A stretch of 64,000 nucleotides of DNA from Pseudonocardia autotrophica (GTDB lineage: Bacteria; Actinomycetota; Actinomycetes; Mycobacteriales; Pseudonocardiaceae): positions 1-64,000 of the forward strand of contig NZ_JNYD01000029.1 of NCBI RefSeq assembly GCF_000717175.1, written 5' to 3'. Positions 8,334 through 17,462 of the stretch are shown piece after piece. Made by a program: the position numbers and the translations under genes. Under the pieces are notes generated by a model. That model did not search any database, had not been told where the DNA came from, and was given only the letters and a program-made list of their open reading frames with translations. Within the stretch, counting starts at the first letter, position 1, and every line of letters starts with the position of its first letter.

Positions 8334-10634
8334 TCAGGCGGCGGTACGCTGCTCCACCGGCTCGAGCGCGATCTCGAGGACCTCGCTCACGTCGGCGACC
8401 GGGTGCACCCGGAGCTCACCGCGGACCGACTCCGGCAGGTCGTCGAGGTCGGGCTCGTTGCGCTTCGGGATGATCACGTCGGTCAGGCCCGCCCGGTGCG
8501 CGGCCAGCAGCTTCTGCTTGACCCCGCCGATCGGGAGCACCTTGCCCTGCAGCGTGACCTCGCCGGTCATGCCGACCGACGACCGCACCGGACGTCCGGA
8601 GGCGAGCGACGCCAGCGCCGTCGTCATCGTGACGCCGGCCGACGGGCCGTCCTTCGGGACCGCACCCGCGGGGACGTGCACGTGCAGCTTCTTCGACGCC
8701 AGGTCCCCGGCCAGCCCGCGCGAGCGCAGGTAGGACAGGGCGATCGACACCGACTCGGTCATGACCTCACCGAGCTGGCCGGTGATCGTCAGGCCGGGGT
8801 CGCCGTCCATCTTGGTGGCCTCGATGAACAGGACGTCGCCGCCCGCGCCGGTCACCGCCAGGCCGGTCGCCACGCCCGGGACGGAGGTGCGCTCCGCCGA
8901 CTCCGGGGTGAACTTCGGCCGGCCCAGGTACTTGACCAGGGTGTCGGCGTCGACGTGGATCGGCGCCTCCTGCCCCGAGTCGAGCCCGACGGCGGCCTTC
9001 CGCAGGACCTTGGCCAGGCCCCGCTCCAGCTGCCGCACGCCCGCCTCGCGGGTGTACTCGGCGGCGATCATGCCCAGCGCGACCTCGGAGAACTCGACGT
9101 CCGTCGGCTCCAGGCCGGCCTTCTCGACCTGCCGCGGCAGCAGGTGGTCGCGGGCGATCGCGATCTTCTCCTGCTCGGTGTAGCCGTCGAGCGTCACGAC
9201 CTCCATGCGGTCCGCCAGCGGGCCCGGGATGGCCTCGCCGACGTTCGCGGTCGCGAGGAACAGCACGTTCGACAGGTCCAGGTCCACCTCGAGGTAGTGG
9301 TCGCGGAACGTGTGGTTCTGCGCCGGGTCGAGCACCTCGAGCAGGGCCGCGGACGGGTCGCCGCGGTAGTCGCTGCCGACCTTGTCGATCTCGTCGAGCA
9401 GCACGACGGGGTTCATCGTGCCGGCCTCGCGGACCGCGCGGACGATGCGGCCGGGCAGCGCGCCGACGTAGGTGCGCCGGTGGCCGCGGATCTCCGCCTC
9501 GTCGCGCACGCCGCCCAGGGCGACGCGGACGAACTTGCGGCCGAGCGCGCGGGCCACGGACTCACCCAGCGACGTCTTGCCGACGCCGGGCGGCCCGACG
9601 AGCGCCAGCACGGCACCCGAGCCGCGGCCGCCGACGGTGTCCAGGCCCTTGCGGTTGCGCCGCGAGCGGACGGCGAGGAACTCGACCAGCCGCTCCTTGA
9701 CGTCGTCGAGGCCGGCGTGGTCGGCGTCCAGGATCCGCCGGGCCTCGACCAGGTCGTCGGTGTCGACGGTGGTCTCGTGCCACGGCATGTCGAGGATCGT
9801 GTCCAGCCAGGTCCGGATCCAGCCCGACTCCGGGCTCTGGTCCGACGCCCGCTCCAGCTTGCCGACCTCGGTCAGCGCGGCCTTGCGGACGTGCTCGGGC
9901 AGGTCGGCGGCCTCGACGCGGGCACGGTAGTCGTCCTCGCCCTCGGGGTCGCCCTCACCGAGCTCCTTGCGGATCGCGGCGAGCTGCTGGCGCAGCAGGA
10001 ACTCGCGCTGCTGCTTCTCCATGCCCTCGCGGACGTCGTTCGAGATCTTCTCGGTGACCTCCTGCTCGGCGACGTGCTCCTTCGTCCACTCGAGGAGCTT
10101 CTCCAGCCGGCGGGTCACGTCGGTCTCGGCGAGCAGCTCCAGCTTGTGGGAGTTGTCGAGCCAGCTCGCCCAGCCGGCCAGGTCGGCCAGCTGCCCCGGG
10201 TCCGTCGTCTGCTGGACGGAGTCGATCACCTGCCACGCGTTGCGCTGCTGCAGGATCCCGACGACCAGGGCCTTGTACTCCTTGGCCAGCTCGTGGGTCC
10301 GGCCTGTCACGGGCGAGTCGTCGACCGTCTCGGCCTCCACCCACAGGGCCGAGCCCGGGCCGGTCACCCCCGACCCGATGCGGGCTCGCGTCTCACCGCG
10401 GACCACGGCGGCCCGGTCCCCGTTCGGGAGCCTGCCGATCTGTTCCAGGACCGCGACCACACCGATCGCGGCGTACTTCCCGTCGAGGCGGGGGACGACG
10501 AGGACCTTCTTGCCCTCCGCGGCGTCGACCGCGGCCTGAACCTCCGGAGCGTCGAGCCGGACGGGCACCACCATGCCGGGCAGCACCACCGAGTCGGTCA
10601 GCGGAAGCACCGGCAGCTTCAGCGTCTGTGTCAT
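8334..10634 (-). CDS. lon: ATP-dependent protease Lon
   Basis: Cytoplasmic homo-oligomeric AAA+ serine protease that removes damaged and regulatory proteins. The 766 residues are in normal order: N-terminal substrate domain (5-190), coiled-coil (about 195-225), AAA+ with Walker A GPPGVGKT (347-354) and Walker B VVLLDE (410-415), and a proteolytic domain with the Ser665-Lys706 dyad (DGPSAG and GGVKQK). The ATG at 10634 begins [12 protein letters not shown], the usual Lon start; the longer open frame runs over the upstream gene. A HAIR-like inverted repeat about 75-95 bp upstream suggests HspR-type heat-shock repression. Confidence 0.96.
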   Translation of the reverse strand: MTQTLKLPVLPLTDSVVLPGMVVPVRLDAPEVQAAVDAAEGKKVLVVPRLDGKYAAIGVVAVLEQIGRLPNGDRAAVVRGETRARIGSGVTGPGSALWVEAETVDDSPVTGRTHELAKEYKALVVGILQQRNAWQVIDSVQQTTDPGQLADLAGWASWLDNSHKLELLAETDVTRRLEKLLEWTKEHVAEQEVTEKISNDVREGMEKQQREFLLRQQLAAIRKELGEGDPEGEDDYRARVEAADLPEHVRKAALTEVGKLERASDQSPESGWIRTWLDTILDMPWHETTVDTDDLVEARRILDADHAGLDDVKERLVEFLAVRSRRNRKGLDTVGGRGSGAVLALVGPPGVGKTSLGESVARALGRKFVRVALGGVRDEAEIRGHRRTYVGALPGRIVRAVREAGTMNPVVLLDEIDKVGSDYRGDPSAALLEVLDPAQNHTFRDHYLEVDLDLSNVLFLATANVGEAIPGPLADRMEVVTLDGYTEQEKIAIARDHLLPRQVEKAGLEPTDVEFSEVALGMIAAEYTREAGVRQLERGLAKVLRKAAVGLDSGQEAPIHVDADTLVKYLGRPKFTPESAERTSVPGVATGLAVTGAGGDVLFIEATKMDGDPGLTITGQLGEVMTESVSIALSYLRSRGLAGDLASKKLHVHVPAGAVPKDGPSAGVTMTTALASLASGRPVRSSVGMTGEVTLQGKVLPIGGVKQKLLAAHRAGLTDVIIPKRNEPDLDDLPESVRGELRVHPVADVSEVLEIALEPVEQRTAA

Positions 10635-10707
10635 GCCCCGGTCAACGCTTACACCGCAAGCCTCATTCCAGCGTTCAAGTAAGTCCGCTGTGGGTGAACG
10701 CAGGAAC

Positions 10708-10728
10708 CTTGAGCGAGGGCGACTCAGG
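10708..10728 (-). promoter_or_regulatory. HAIR-like element upstream of lon (candidate HspR site)
   Basis: CTTGAGC-N7-ACTCAGG matches the HspR inverted repeat CTTGAGT-N7-ACTCAAG at 12 of 14 positions. It sits 74-94 bp before the lon start, where HspR sites are found in streptomycetes. It overlaps the last codon of the upstream ybaK-like gene. Confidence 0.5.
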
Positions 10729-11266
10729 CCGGTCGGGCCAGGTCCTCCACGACCTCGGCACCGGGGAGTGCGGTGAGCACGGCACCCGGGACGGCGAGCT
10801 TGGAGCCCCGGATCCCGCTGCCCACGACCACGGCCTCGGCGGCGGCGACCTCGGGCGCGATCAGGAGCGGCCAGCCCTCGGGCAGGCCGAGCGGGGTGAT
10901 GCCGCCGTACTCCATGCCGGTGAGCTCGACGGCCTCGTCCATCGGGGCGAAGGAGGCCTTGCGGACGTCCAGCCTGCGCTTGACCACGCCGTTCACGTCC
11001 GCGCGCGTGGTCGCGAGGACCAGGCAGGCGGCGTACCGGACCTCGCCGGACCGCTTGCCCGACACGACCACGCAGTTCGCCGAGAACTCGGGCGGGGAGG
11101 AGTAGGCCTCGCAGAAGGCGGCGGTGTCGGCCAGGTCGGGGTCGATCTCCGCGACCAGCACACCGCTCGCGTCGGGCAGCCGCGACAGCGCCTTGACGAC
11201 GGGTTCGGCGAGCAGTTCGGGGTGGTCGGCGGCGGGGAGCGGGGTCAGGCTGCCGAGCACGCTCAC
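10724..11266 (-). CDS. YbaK/EbsC-type aminoacyl-tRNA deacylase
   Basis: A 180-residue YbaK/ProX-fold protein; relatives hydrolyse mischarged tRNAs such as Cys-tRNA(Pro). The fold core is visible in CVVVSGKRSGEVRYAACLVLA, then KASFAPMDEAVELTGMEYGGITPLGLPEGWP with the family GGITP-GLP motif near the C-terminal third. The GTG at 11266 overlaps the TGA of the upstream DUF2516 gene in a GTGA junction, indicating translational coupling. tRNA specificity cannot be inferred. Confidence 0.85.
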   Translation of the reverse strand: MSVLGSLTPLPAADHPELLAEPVVKALSRLPDASGVLVAEIDPDLADTAAFCEAYSSPPEFSANCVVVSGKRSGEVRYAACLVLATTRADVNGVVKRRLDVRKASFAPMDEAVELTGMEYGGITPLGLPEGWPLLIAPEVAAAEAVVVGSGIRGSKLAVPGAVLTALPGAEVVEDLARPA

Positions 11267-11625
11267 CAGCTGTTGCCACCCCGCGAGGCGGCGACGACGG
11301 CCGGCTTGACGTCGACCAGGTAGACCAGCATCGCGACGGTGCCGGCCAGCCAGAACAGCGTGAGCTCGCTGCGCAGCCCCTGGAAGGAGGCGACGACGCC
11401 GAGCAGGCTGGGCGACGAGATCACCCCGAAGATGGGGATGACCAGCAGGAACAGCGCGGCCGCGCCGGTGATGCCCAGCCAGGCGTTCTTGGTCAGCTTG
11501 CTGGCCGCCTGGAAGGCGTCGGCACGCTGGCGGACGGCGTGCACGAAGGCGTAACCCGAGCACACCGCGACCACGATGCCGATCACGCACAGCACCAGGC
11601 GGTCGAGCATGGTGAACACGTTCAC
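11263..11625 (-). CDS. DUF2516 membrane protein
   Basis: A 120-residue integral membrane protein of unknown function with three hydrophobic segments (about residues 8-30, 48-70 and 86-107). It corresponds in position and family to M. tuberculosis Rv0476, which also follows hbhA. Its stop overlaps the start of the ybaK-like gene, while a strong hairpin separates it from hbhA upstream. Confidence 0.82.
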   Translation of the reverse strand: MNVFTMLDRLVLCVIGIVVAVCSGYAFVHAVRQRADAFQAASKLTKNAWLGITGAAALFLLVIPIFGVISSPSLLGVVASFQGLRSELTLFWLAGTVAMLVYLVDVKPAVVAASRGGNSW

Positions 11626-11694
11626 CGGTCCAGACTACGTGCGGCGGCGGGATCAGGACATACCCGCACACCGTGAGCGGTGTCCCCGCAGAGA

Positions 11695-11731
11695 CCGACG
11701 GCCCCGGAGCGGGCTGCTCCGGGGCCGTCGG
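11695..11731 (-). terminator. 16-bp perfect hairpin after hbhA
   Basis: Arms CCGACGGCCCCGGAGC and the exact complement with a five-base loop lie 14 bases past the hbhA stop. This would end the XRE-hbhA transcript before DUF2516. Confidence 0.8.
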
Positions 11732-11744
11732 GACGCGGGACGCG

Positions 11745-12584
11745 TCAGCTGTCGGACTTGGCCGGGCCCGGGCGCCGGGTGGCCGGCTTGCGGGTCGCGG
11801 CCTTCGGCGCGGTCTTCGCCGGGGTCGCGGCCTTCGCGGCCGGGGTCTCGCTCCGCGGCGCGGTCTCGGTCTGCGGAGCCGGCTCGGTCACCGGGGCGGT
11901 GCGGCTCGCCGCGCGGCGCGTGGTGCTGCGCGTGGTGGCGGCGGCCTCGTCACCGGCCTCGTCGACGGCCTTCGCGGCGTCCTGGCCCGCCTCGGCGACG
12001 ACCTTCGACGCGTCCGCGGAGACCTCGGTGATGGTCTCGGCGACCTCGTCGGCGGCCTTCTGCGTGCGGACGGCCACCTTCTCGCCGACCGAACGGGTCT
12101 GGCGGGTCAGGGTCGAGAGGGCCTTCTCGGCGGCGTCGTGCGCGTCGTCGACGAGGGCGTCGACCCGGGCGTCGAACTTGCCGGTCAGCTCCTCGACCTG
12201 GGTGAAGGCCTGCTTGACCTGCGGCTGCTCGCGGATCTCGGACCAGGTACCCGCACCGTGGCGGGCGAGGTCGGCGTAGGCCTTCTCCGCACGGGCGCGC
12301 CACAGCTCGACGACCTTGCGCAGCTCCTCGGTGGTCAGCTTGCCGCGCAGGCCCTCGATCTCGCCGGGCAGCTCGGAGGCGAACTTCTGGGCGGCCTCGG
12401 CCTGGGCGGTCGCGGCGGTCCTGGCGTTGCTGTAGGCGCCGAGGATGCTCGAGTACGCGTACTCGCCGGCACCCAGCACCGCCAGCAGCGGCGTCTTGAC
12501 GGTCTCCGCCTGCTCGGCGGCGGACTTGGCAGCCTGCTCGCGGACCTTGCGGACGTCCGCGGCGGTCGGCAGCGACACGGCCAT
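11745..12584 (-). CDS. hbhA: heparin-binding hemagglutinin-like coiled-coil protein
   Basis: A 279-residue HbhA-family protein: a long alpha-helical coiled-coil region (about residues 10-215) rich in Ala, Glu and Lys, then a tail rich in Lys, Ala, Pro and Thr (TPAKTAPKAATRKPATRR) like the heparin-binding tail of the mycobacterial adhesin. In non-pathogens a structural or lipid-droplet role is more likely than adhesion. ATG 12584 was preferred to GTG 12593 because GAGGAA lies eight or nine bases before the ATG but abuts the GTG. It follows the XRE regulator directly, as in Rv0474-Rv0475. Confidence 0.82.
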   Translation of the reverse strand: MAVSLPTAADVRKVREQAAKSAAEQAETVKTPLLAVLGAGEYAYSSILGAYSNARTAATAQAEAAQKFASELPGEIEGLRGKLTTEELRKVVELWRARAEKAYADLARHGAGTWSEIREQPQVKQAFTQVEELTGKFDARVDALVDDAHDAAEKALSTLTRQTRSVGEKVAVRTQKAADEVAETITEVSADASKVVAEAGQDAAKAVDEAGDEAAATTRSTTRRAASRTAPVTEPAPQTETAPRSETPAAKAATPAKTAPKAATRKPATRRPGPAKSDS

Positions 12585-12589
12585 GGTGA

Positions 12590-13018
12590 TCACTTCCTCT
12601 GTTCGGTCGGGACGTCGGGATCGACCTGTAGGTCGTTCTCCCGCCGGAAGGACTGGTAGATGTCGAGAAGAACCTGCTTCTGGCGCTCCGTGAGGGAGGC
12701 GTCGGACAGGACCGCGTCGGTGACGACGCTGGCAGGCCGCTCCTCGAGGATCCCCGCCTTGACGTAGAGCGCCTCGGCGGAGATCCGCAGCCCCTTCGCG
12801 ATCTGCTGCAGGATCTCGGCCGACGGTCTGCGCAGTCCGCGCTCGATCTGGCTGAGGTACGGGTTGCTGACGCCGGCCGTCCGGGCGAGCTGCCGCAACG
12901 AGACCTGGGCGGCCTCGCGTTGGGAGCGGATGTAGGAGCCGATGTCGTCCACGGTCTTCTCGACGACGTGACCCACCTGACCCACGGCCTGGTCGATCAA
13001 CGGCTTGTCGTCCGACAT
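12590..13018 (-). CDS. XRE-family helix-turn-helix regulator
   Basis: A 142-residue DNA-binding protein. Residues 25-85 form a Cro/C1-type HTH (IRSQREAAQVSLRQLARTAG ... YLSQIERGLRRPSAEILQQI), followed by a helical C-terminal part. It is the counterpart of Rv0474, the regulator in front of hbhA. The ATG at 13018 follows GGAGGTGAGC, a strong ribosome-binding site. The frame ends eight bases inside the region just before hbhA, so the two are co-transcribed. Confidence 0.88.
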   Translation of the reverse strand: MSDDKPLIDQAVGQVGHVVEKTVDDIGSYIRSQREAAQVSLRQLARTAGVSNPYLSQIERGLRRPSAEILQQIAKGLRISAEALYVKAGILEERPASVVTDAVLSDASLTERQKQVLLDIYQSFRRENDLQVDPDVPTEQRK

Positions 13019-13174
13019 ACGCTCACCTCCCCCGGACACGATCGACCGTACGCGGCCGTGCTAGCTGCTGCAAGCGGGATGCTTGCGCAGGTGGCGTGGC
13101 CCTCGTCACGATCTGGATCGATCAGCTCGGTCGGGCGTGGATCAGGGCCGCCGGCCGCCCTCTAGGGTGTCGAC

Positions 13175-13618
13175 GTGCACGGCACCCCGCCGCCGGACGC
13201 CGCGGCCCGCCCACCGGTCGTCGCACCGCTGCGCGGGCAGGGCCGGGCCACCGTGGCCGTCGCGGTCGGGGGCGCGCTCGGGGCCCTGGCCCGCTGGGGC
13301 GTGGGCCTCGGGCTGCCGACCACGCCCGGCGCCTTCCCGTGGGGGACCTTCCTCATCAACGTGTCCGGCTGCCTCGCGATCGGCGTCCTGCTCGTGGTCG
13401 TCACCGAGCTCCGCACGGCCCACCCGCTGGTGCGGCCGTTCCTCGCGACCGGGGTCCTCGGCGGCTTCACCACCTTCTCGACCTTCTCGGTCGACGCCCA
13501 GCACCTCCTGCTGGGCGGGCACGTCGGCCTCGCCGTCGCCTACCTGGCCGGAACGCTCGTCGCGGCCGTGGCGGCGACCTGGCTCGGCGCCGCGGCGGCG
13601 CGGAGGTTCGGCCGGTGA
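13175..13618 (+). CDS. crcB: fluoride channel subunit CrcB/FluC (first of pair)
   Basis: A 147-residue, four-helix membrane protein exporting fluoride as half of a dual-topology channel. Signatures include GALGALARW, PWGTFLINVSGCLAIG and the Phe-box GGFTTFSTFSVD. TAGGGT at 13163-13168 stands six bases before the GTG, so translation is probably leaderless. It overlaps the second crcB by four bases. Paired crcB genes of opposite orientation usually form heterodimers. No fluoride riboswitch fold is evident upstream. Confidence 0.92.
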   Translation: MHGTPPPDAAARPPVVAPLRGQGRATVAVAVGGALGALARWGVGLGLPTTPGAFPWGTFLINVSGCLAIGVLLVVVTELRTAHPLVRPFLATGVLGGFTTFSTFSVDAQHLLLGGHVGLAVAYLAGTLVAAVAATWLGAAAARRFGR

Positions 13619-13971
13619 CCCCGCTGCTCGTGGTGCTCGGCGCGGCCGTCGGCGCCCCGGCCCGCTACCTCACCGACCGGCTCGTGCAGTCGCGGCACGC
13701 GACGGGCTTCCCGTGGGGCACCTTCACGATCAACGTCGTGGGCTCGTTCGTGCTCGGGACGGTGGCGGGGGCCGCCACGTCGCCGGCGGTGACCGCGCTG
13801 GTCGGCACGGGGTTCTGCGGGGCGCTGACCACCTACTCGACCTTCGGCTGGGAGACCGTCGGCCTCGCCCGGGAGGGCCGGCGCCTGCTCGCCGTGCTCA
13901 ACGCCGTCGGCTCCGTCATGGCCGGGCTCGGCGCCGCGGGTCTGGGCCTGGCCGTGGGCACCACCCTGTGA
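13615..13971 (+). CDS. crcB: fluoride channel subunit CrcB/FluC (second of pair)
   Basis: A 118-residue partner of the preceding gene, with GAPARYLTDR, PWGTFTINVVGSFVLG and the Phe-box variant GALTTYSTFGWE. It starts at GTG inside the previous gene's stop (GTGA overlap), so the subunits are produced together. It is shorter because it lacks the 25-residue N-terminal leader. Its TGA stop lies inside a 40-bp palindrome. Confidence 0.92.
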   Translation: MTPLLVVLGAAVGAPARYLTDRLVQSRHATGFPWGTFTINVVGSFVLGTVAGAATSPAVTALVGTGFCGALTTYSTFGWETVGLAREGRRLLAVLNAVGSVMAGLGAAGLGLAVGTTL

Positions 13972-14007
13972 GTGGCGATGGTCGCCATAGCGACCATCGC
14001 CACTCAC
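13968..14007. repeat. 40-bp palindrome, GTGAGTG family (type 1)
   Basis: Perfect dyad: arm GTGAGTGGCGATGGTCGC, a CATA centre and the exact complement. It sits between convergent crcB and DUF445 and contains the crcB stop codon. The element at 52643-52682 is a close relative. It probably acts as a bidirectional terminator. Confidence 0.8.
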
Positions 14008-14011
14008 GACC

Positions 14012-15340
14012 TCAGAAGACCAGCTGGGACACGGTGTAGATCACCAGGCCGGCCAGGGCACCGACGACCGTGCCGTTGATCCGGATGAACTGCAGGTCGC
14101 GGCCGACCTGCAGCTCGATCTTGCGGGAGGTCTCCTCCGCGTCCCAGCGCGCGACCGTGTCGGTGATCAGCGTGGTGATCTCGCGCCGGTAGTGCCGCAC
14201 CACGTAGCCCGCGGCGTCGGCGAGCCAACCGTCGAGGCGGGCCCGCAGCTCGGCGTCGCCGGACAGCCGGGCGCCGAGCGAGACCAGCCCGTCGCGCACC
14301 CGGGCCCGCAGCTCGCTCGACGGGTCCTCCGCGGCGTCGAGGATCATGCCCTTGACCACGCCCCAGGCCTGCCCGATGAACTTCTGGACGTCCGGGTGGT
14401 CGACGATCTGCTGCTTGACCTGCTCCGCCCGCGCGATCGTCTTCGGGTCGCTCTGCAGGTCCCGGGCGAACTCGGCGAGGAAGCGGTCGATGGCGTGCCG
14501 CAGCGGGTGCTCCGGGTCGGTCTTGACCGCCCACGCGTAGCCCTGGACCTCGTTGAACAGCTTGTCCGCGACGAGGTCGTCGACGAACCGCGGCGTCCAC
14601 ATGGGGGCGCGGTCGTGCACGACCCGCAGCACCATCTCCTGGTTGGCGGTGACCCAGTCGTAGGCGCGGTCGCACACGAGGTCGACCAGGTGACGGTGGG
14701 CGCCGTCGACGAGGATCCCCTCGAGGATCTTGCCGAGCGGCGGCCCGACCTCCTTCTCCAGCAGCTTGCGGACCAGGACCTGCTCGATGAGGTCCTGGAC
14801 GACGTCGTCGCGCAGCACGGTGACCAGGCCGCGGGCCGCGGTGGCCAGCTCGGCGGTGATCCGCTCGGCGTGCTGCCGCTGCCCGATCCAGCTGCCGACC
14901 CGGTACGACACCTCGACGCGGCCGAGCTTCTCCCGCACCACGTCCTCGGACAGGAAGTTCTCGCCGACGAAGTCGCCGAGGCTGTCGCCGATCGTGTCCT
15001 TCTTGCGCGGGATGATCGCGGTGTGCGGGATCGGCAGCCCGAGCGGCCGCTTGAACAGGGCCGTGACCGCGAACCAGTCCGCCAGCGCGCCGACCATGCC
15101 CGCCTCGGCGGCGGCCCGGACGTACCCGGCCCAGGCCTGCGCCTGGTGCAGCTCCAGGTAGCGCATCACGAAGAACACCACCGTGGCGCCGAGCAGGAAG
15201 CCGGTGGCGACGAGCTTCATCTTCCGCAGGTCGCGGCGCTTCTGCTCCTCGGCCTCCGGGCCGAGGCCCAGCCCGGCCGGGATGCTGCTGCCGCCAGCGG
15301 GCCGCGACGGCGCGGTGGCGAGGGCACGGTCGGAACTCAC
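14012..15340 (-). CDS. DUF445 membrane-anchored protein
   Basis: A 442-residue DUF445 (YjiN/YheB-like) protein of unknown function. A hydrophobic segment at about residues 43-62 (KLVATGFLLGATVVFFVMRY) and another at the C-terminus (GALAGLVIYTVSQLVF) bracket a long helical, repeat-like cytoplasmic or periplasmic region. The family motif GALADWFAVTALFKRPLGLPIPHTAIIP is present near residue 84. It ends five bases from a palindrome shared with crcB. Confidence 0.85.
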   Translation of the reverse strand: MSSDRALATAPSRPAGGSSIPAGLGLGPEAEEQKRRDLRKMKLVATGFLLGATVVFFVMRYLELHQAQAWAGYVRAAAEAGMVGALADWFAVTALFKRPLGLPIPHTAIIPRKKDTIGDSLGDFVGENFLSEDVVREKLGRVEVSYRVGSWIGQRQHAERITAELATAARGLVTVLRDDVVQDLIEQVLVRKLLEKEVGPPLGKILEGILVDGAHRHLVDLVCDRAYDWVTANQEMVLRVVHDRAPMWTPRFVDDLVADKLFNEVQGYAWAVKTDPEHPLRHAIDRFLAEFARDLQSDPKTIARAEQVKQQIVDHPDVQKFIGQAWGVVKGMILDAAEDPSSELRARVRDGLVSLGARLSGDAELRARLDGWLADAAGYVVRHYRREITTLITDTVARWDAEETSRKIELQVGRDLQFIRINGTVVGALAGLVIYTVSQLVF

Positions 15341-15461
15341 GGGTTCATAGTGCCCGTCGGCGGAACGGCGCGCGGGCCCGAACCTGAGAAATGGCAGCCC
15401 GAGATGGCGACGGCCGGGCCCGACGGTGGTCCGTCGGACCCGGCCGGGTCCTGGGGAGCGG

Positions 15462-15956
15462 CTAGCTCGCGCGGCCGACGGTCTCCGGCTGCCGCACCAC
15501 GGCCGACCGCAGCCGCACGGCGGCCTGGACGGCGTCGACGATCACGGCGGCGTCGGGCACCTCGTAGCCGGTGAAGGAGGGGCGCACCCGCCACTGGACC
15601 CAGCCGTCGGGCCGTTCGGTGGGCGGGGCGAGCACCCCGATGCCGTCCGTGTGGAGCACGACGTCCGTGTGCAGGGACAGCTCCGCGGGCAGCTGGTGGT
15701 TCGGGGTCATCGGGAACCACCACGTGTCGTGCGGCGTCGCGGCGACCGGGACGACCATCCCGCGGTCACGCAGCGTGGCGCACACCTGCCGGCCGAGCTC
15801 GGCGGGCACCTCGATCACGTCGAGCACCGTGCCCGTGTCGAGCAGGACGTCCGCGCCCGGGCCCGGCACCAGCGGCCACCCGTGCTCGACGTACTCGACG
15901 GCGGCCGCCCGCAGCTCCGCGCCGTAGACGGCCCGGTAGCTGTCCCACCACGACAT
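15462..15956 (-). CDS. small bifunctional DNA primase/polymerase (Prim-Pol) domain protein
   Basis: A 164-residue protein whose N-terminus (WDSYRAVYGAELRAAAVEYVEHGWPLVPG) matches the start of actinobacterial prim-pol-domain proteins. The expected acidic metal-binding residues of a working polymerase are not obvious, so the catalytic role is doubtful. ATG 15956 was chosen because AGGAG lies nine bases upstream, while the ATGs at 15965 and further upstream crowd or precede that site. It stands alone and is not beside replication or phage genes. Confidence 0.65.
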   Translation of the reverse strand: MSWWDSYRAVYGAELRAAAVEYVEHGWPLVPGPGADVLLDTGTVLDVIEVPAELGRQVCATLRDRGMVVPVAATPHDTWWFPMTPNHQLPAELSLHTDVVLHTDGIGVLAPPTERPDGWVQWRVRPSFTGYEVPDAAVIVDAVQAAVRLRSAVVRQPETVGRAS

Positions 15957-16250
15957 CCGGCTCATCTCCTCTTCCGTACCGATCACCCGTGACCCGGCGC
16001 GCCCTTCCGGGCGTCGCTCACATCACATGCAACACCATCGGCGGGCACCGGGTTCGTGTTAGCCGGTCGCTCGCGGTGACCGCACGTGACGCAGAGGTGA
16101 GTGGCGGACGCCACCGACGACCGGTCCGTCACCCACCGGTGGTCGGCGGCCCACCGGTCGCCGGCCGGGGATCGGCGGCTACTCCGTTCGAGGTTGCGAC
16201 CGATCGGCGCACGGGCACACGGCGAACGGCCCTACGGCGATGATGGGGCC

Positions 16251-17168
16251 ATGCTGCTCGTCACCGGTGCCACCGGATTCCTCGGAAGCACGCTCGTCGC
16301 CCTGCTGGCCCGGCGCGGCCGGCCGGTCCGGGCGCTCGTGCGCGACCCCGCCCGGGCCGCCACCCTGCTGCCCGAGGGCGTCCCGACGGCCGTCGGGCGG
16401 CTCGGCGACCCCGGCTCGCTCGACGCCGCGCTGAAGGGCGTCGACGCGGTCCTGCACCTCGCCGGGGTCGTCGGCGGCACGGCCGAGGAGATCCGGGCCG
16501 TGAACGTCGACGGGACCCGGGCCGTGCTGGAGGCGATGCGCCGGGCCGGGGTGCGCCGGCTCGTGCACGTGAGCAGCAGCGCGGCCGTGATGGACGCGTC
16601 GGGGCTGGTGGGCGAGCGGCCGTCGGGCCCGCCGGTCCTCACCGACCCCTACTCGCGGACCAAGGCCGAGGCCGACGCGCTCGTGCTCGGCGCGGAGGGG
16701 ATCGACGCGTCGATCGTGGTGCCGGTCAGCATCTACGGGCCCAGCCCGGCCGGGCCGCAGAGCTACAACGGGCTGTTGCGGTTCCTGGCGCGTGGGGAGA
16801 TCACCGAGGTCGTCGACGCCCCGATCGGCTGGGTGCTGGCGGAGGACGCCGCGGAGGGCGTGCTGCTCGCCCTGGACCGGGGCGAGCCGGGGCGGCGGTA
16901 CGTGGTGTGCGGCGAGGTCGCGCCGTTCGGTCGGGTGCTGAACGGTGCCGCCGAGATGCTCGGGACCCCGCACCGGGTCCGGACGCTCCCGCCGGGCTCC
17001 GAGCTCGGGCCCGACGCGTCGACCTTCGCCCGCCGTTCGGAGGTCTACGGCAGGTTCCCGCCGGTCCACGTCGACGACGCGGGCGCCCGCGCGCTGGGCT
17101 TCGCGCCGCGCGGGATCGACGAGGGCCTGGCGCTGACCTGCGCGTGGCTGCGGGGCCTCGAGGACTGA
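16251..17168 (+). CDS. NAD-dependent epimerase/dehydratase (extended SDR)
   Basis: A 305-residue extended short-chain dehydrogenase. The N-terminal Rossmann motif is VTGATGFLGS, followed by HLAGVVGG and VHVSSSAAV. The active-site YSRTK (YxxxK, near residue 139) follows. Substrate unknown; relatives act on nucleotide sugars, flavonoid-like ketones or steroids. The ATG at 16251 fits the glycine motif beginning at residue 5. It converges on csp across a hairpin. Confidence 0.82.
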   Translation: MLLVTGATGFLGSTLVALLARRGRPVRALVRDPARAATLLPEGVPTAVGRLGDPGSLDAALKGVDAVLHLAGVVGGTAEEIRAVNVDGTRAVLEAMRRAGVRRLVHVSSSAAVMDASGLVGERPSGPPVLTDPYSRTKAEADALVLGAEGIDASIVVPVSIYGPSPAGPQSYNGLLRFLARGEITEVVDAPIGWVLAEDAAEGVLLALDRGEPGRRYVVCGEVAPFGRVLNGAAEMLGTPHRVRTLPPGSELGPDASTFARRSEVYGRFPPVHVDDAGARALGFAPRGIDEGLALTCAWLRGLED

Positions 17169-17207
17169 CGGCACCGCGGCCCGGGGACACCGTGGCCTGA
17201 GAACGCC

Positions 17208-17240
17208 GCTGCCGGCGACCCCGAGAGGATCGCCGGCAGC
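17208..17240. terminator. hairpin between the epimerase and csp genes
   Basis: An 11-bp perfect stem GCTGCCGGCGA with an 11-base loop lies between convergent gene ends and could terminate both. Confidence 0.65.
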
Positions 17241-17258
17241 AGAAGACTCAGATGCCGC

Positions 17259-17462
17259 TCAGAGCGGGGTGACCGAGTCGGCCTGCGGGCCCTTGGCGCC
17301 CTGGCTGGCCTCGAAGGAGACGCGCTGGTTCTCCTCGAGGGTCCGGAAGCCGTTGCTCTGGATGGCCGAGTAGTGGACGAAGACGTCCGGCCCGTTGTCG
17401 TCGGTGGCGATGAAGCCGAAGCCCTTCTCGGCGTTGAACCACTTGACGGTGCCCTGCGGCAT
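17259..17462 (-). CDS. csp: cold-shock protein (CspA family)
   Basis: A 67-residue OB-fold RNA chaperone. Both RNA-binding motifs are intact: RNP1 KGFGFI and RNP2 VFVHYSAI. The start [18 protein letters not shown] is typical of the constitutive actinobacterial Csp. GGGAG precedes the ATG. The upstream ~400 bp to the desaturase is unusually long and could hold a structured 5' leader as in other csp genes. Confidence 0.95.
   Translation of the reverse strand: MPQGTVKWFNAEKGFGFIATDDNGPDVFVHYSAIQSNGFRTLEENQRVSFEASQGAKGPQADSVTPL

Noticed and set aside
7251..10682. A 1143-codon plus-strand frame opposite the oxidase and lon
   Set aside because: Antisense shadow. lon on the other strand carries complete catalytic motifs.
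13019..13174. Fluoride riboswitch before crcB
   Set aside because: The characteristic opening GGNGATGG and pseudoknot partners were not found, and the start appears leaderless.
15462..15956. Prophage or plasmid remnant because of the primase-polymerase domain
   Set aside because: Neighbours are ordinary chromosomal genes and no integrase, repeats or other phage genes flank it.
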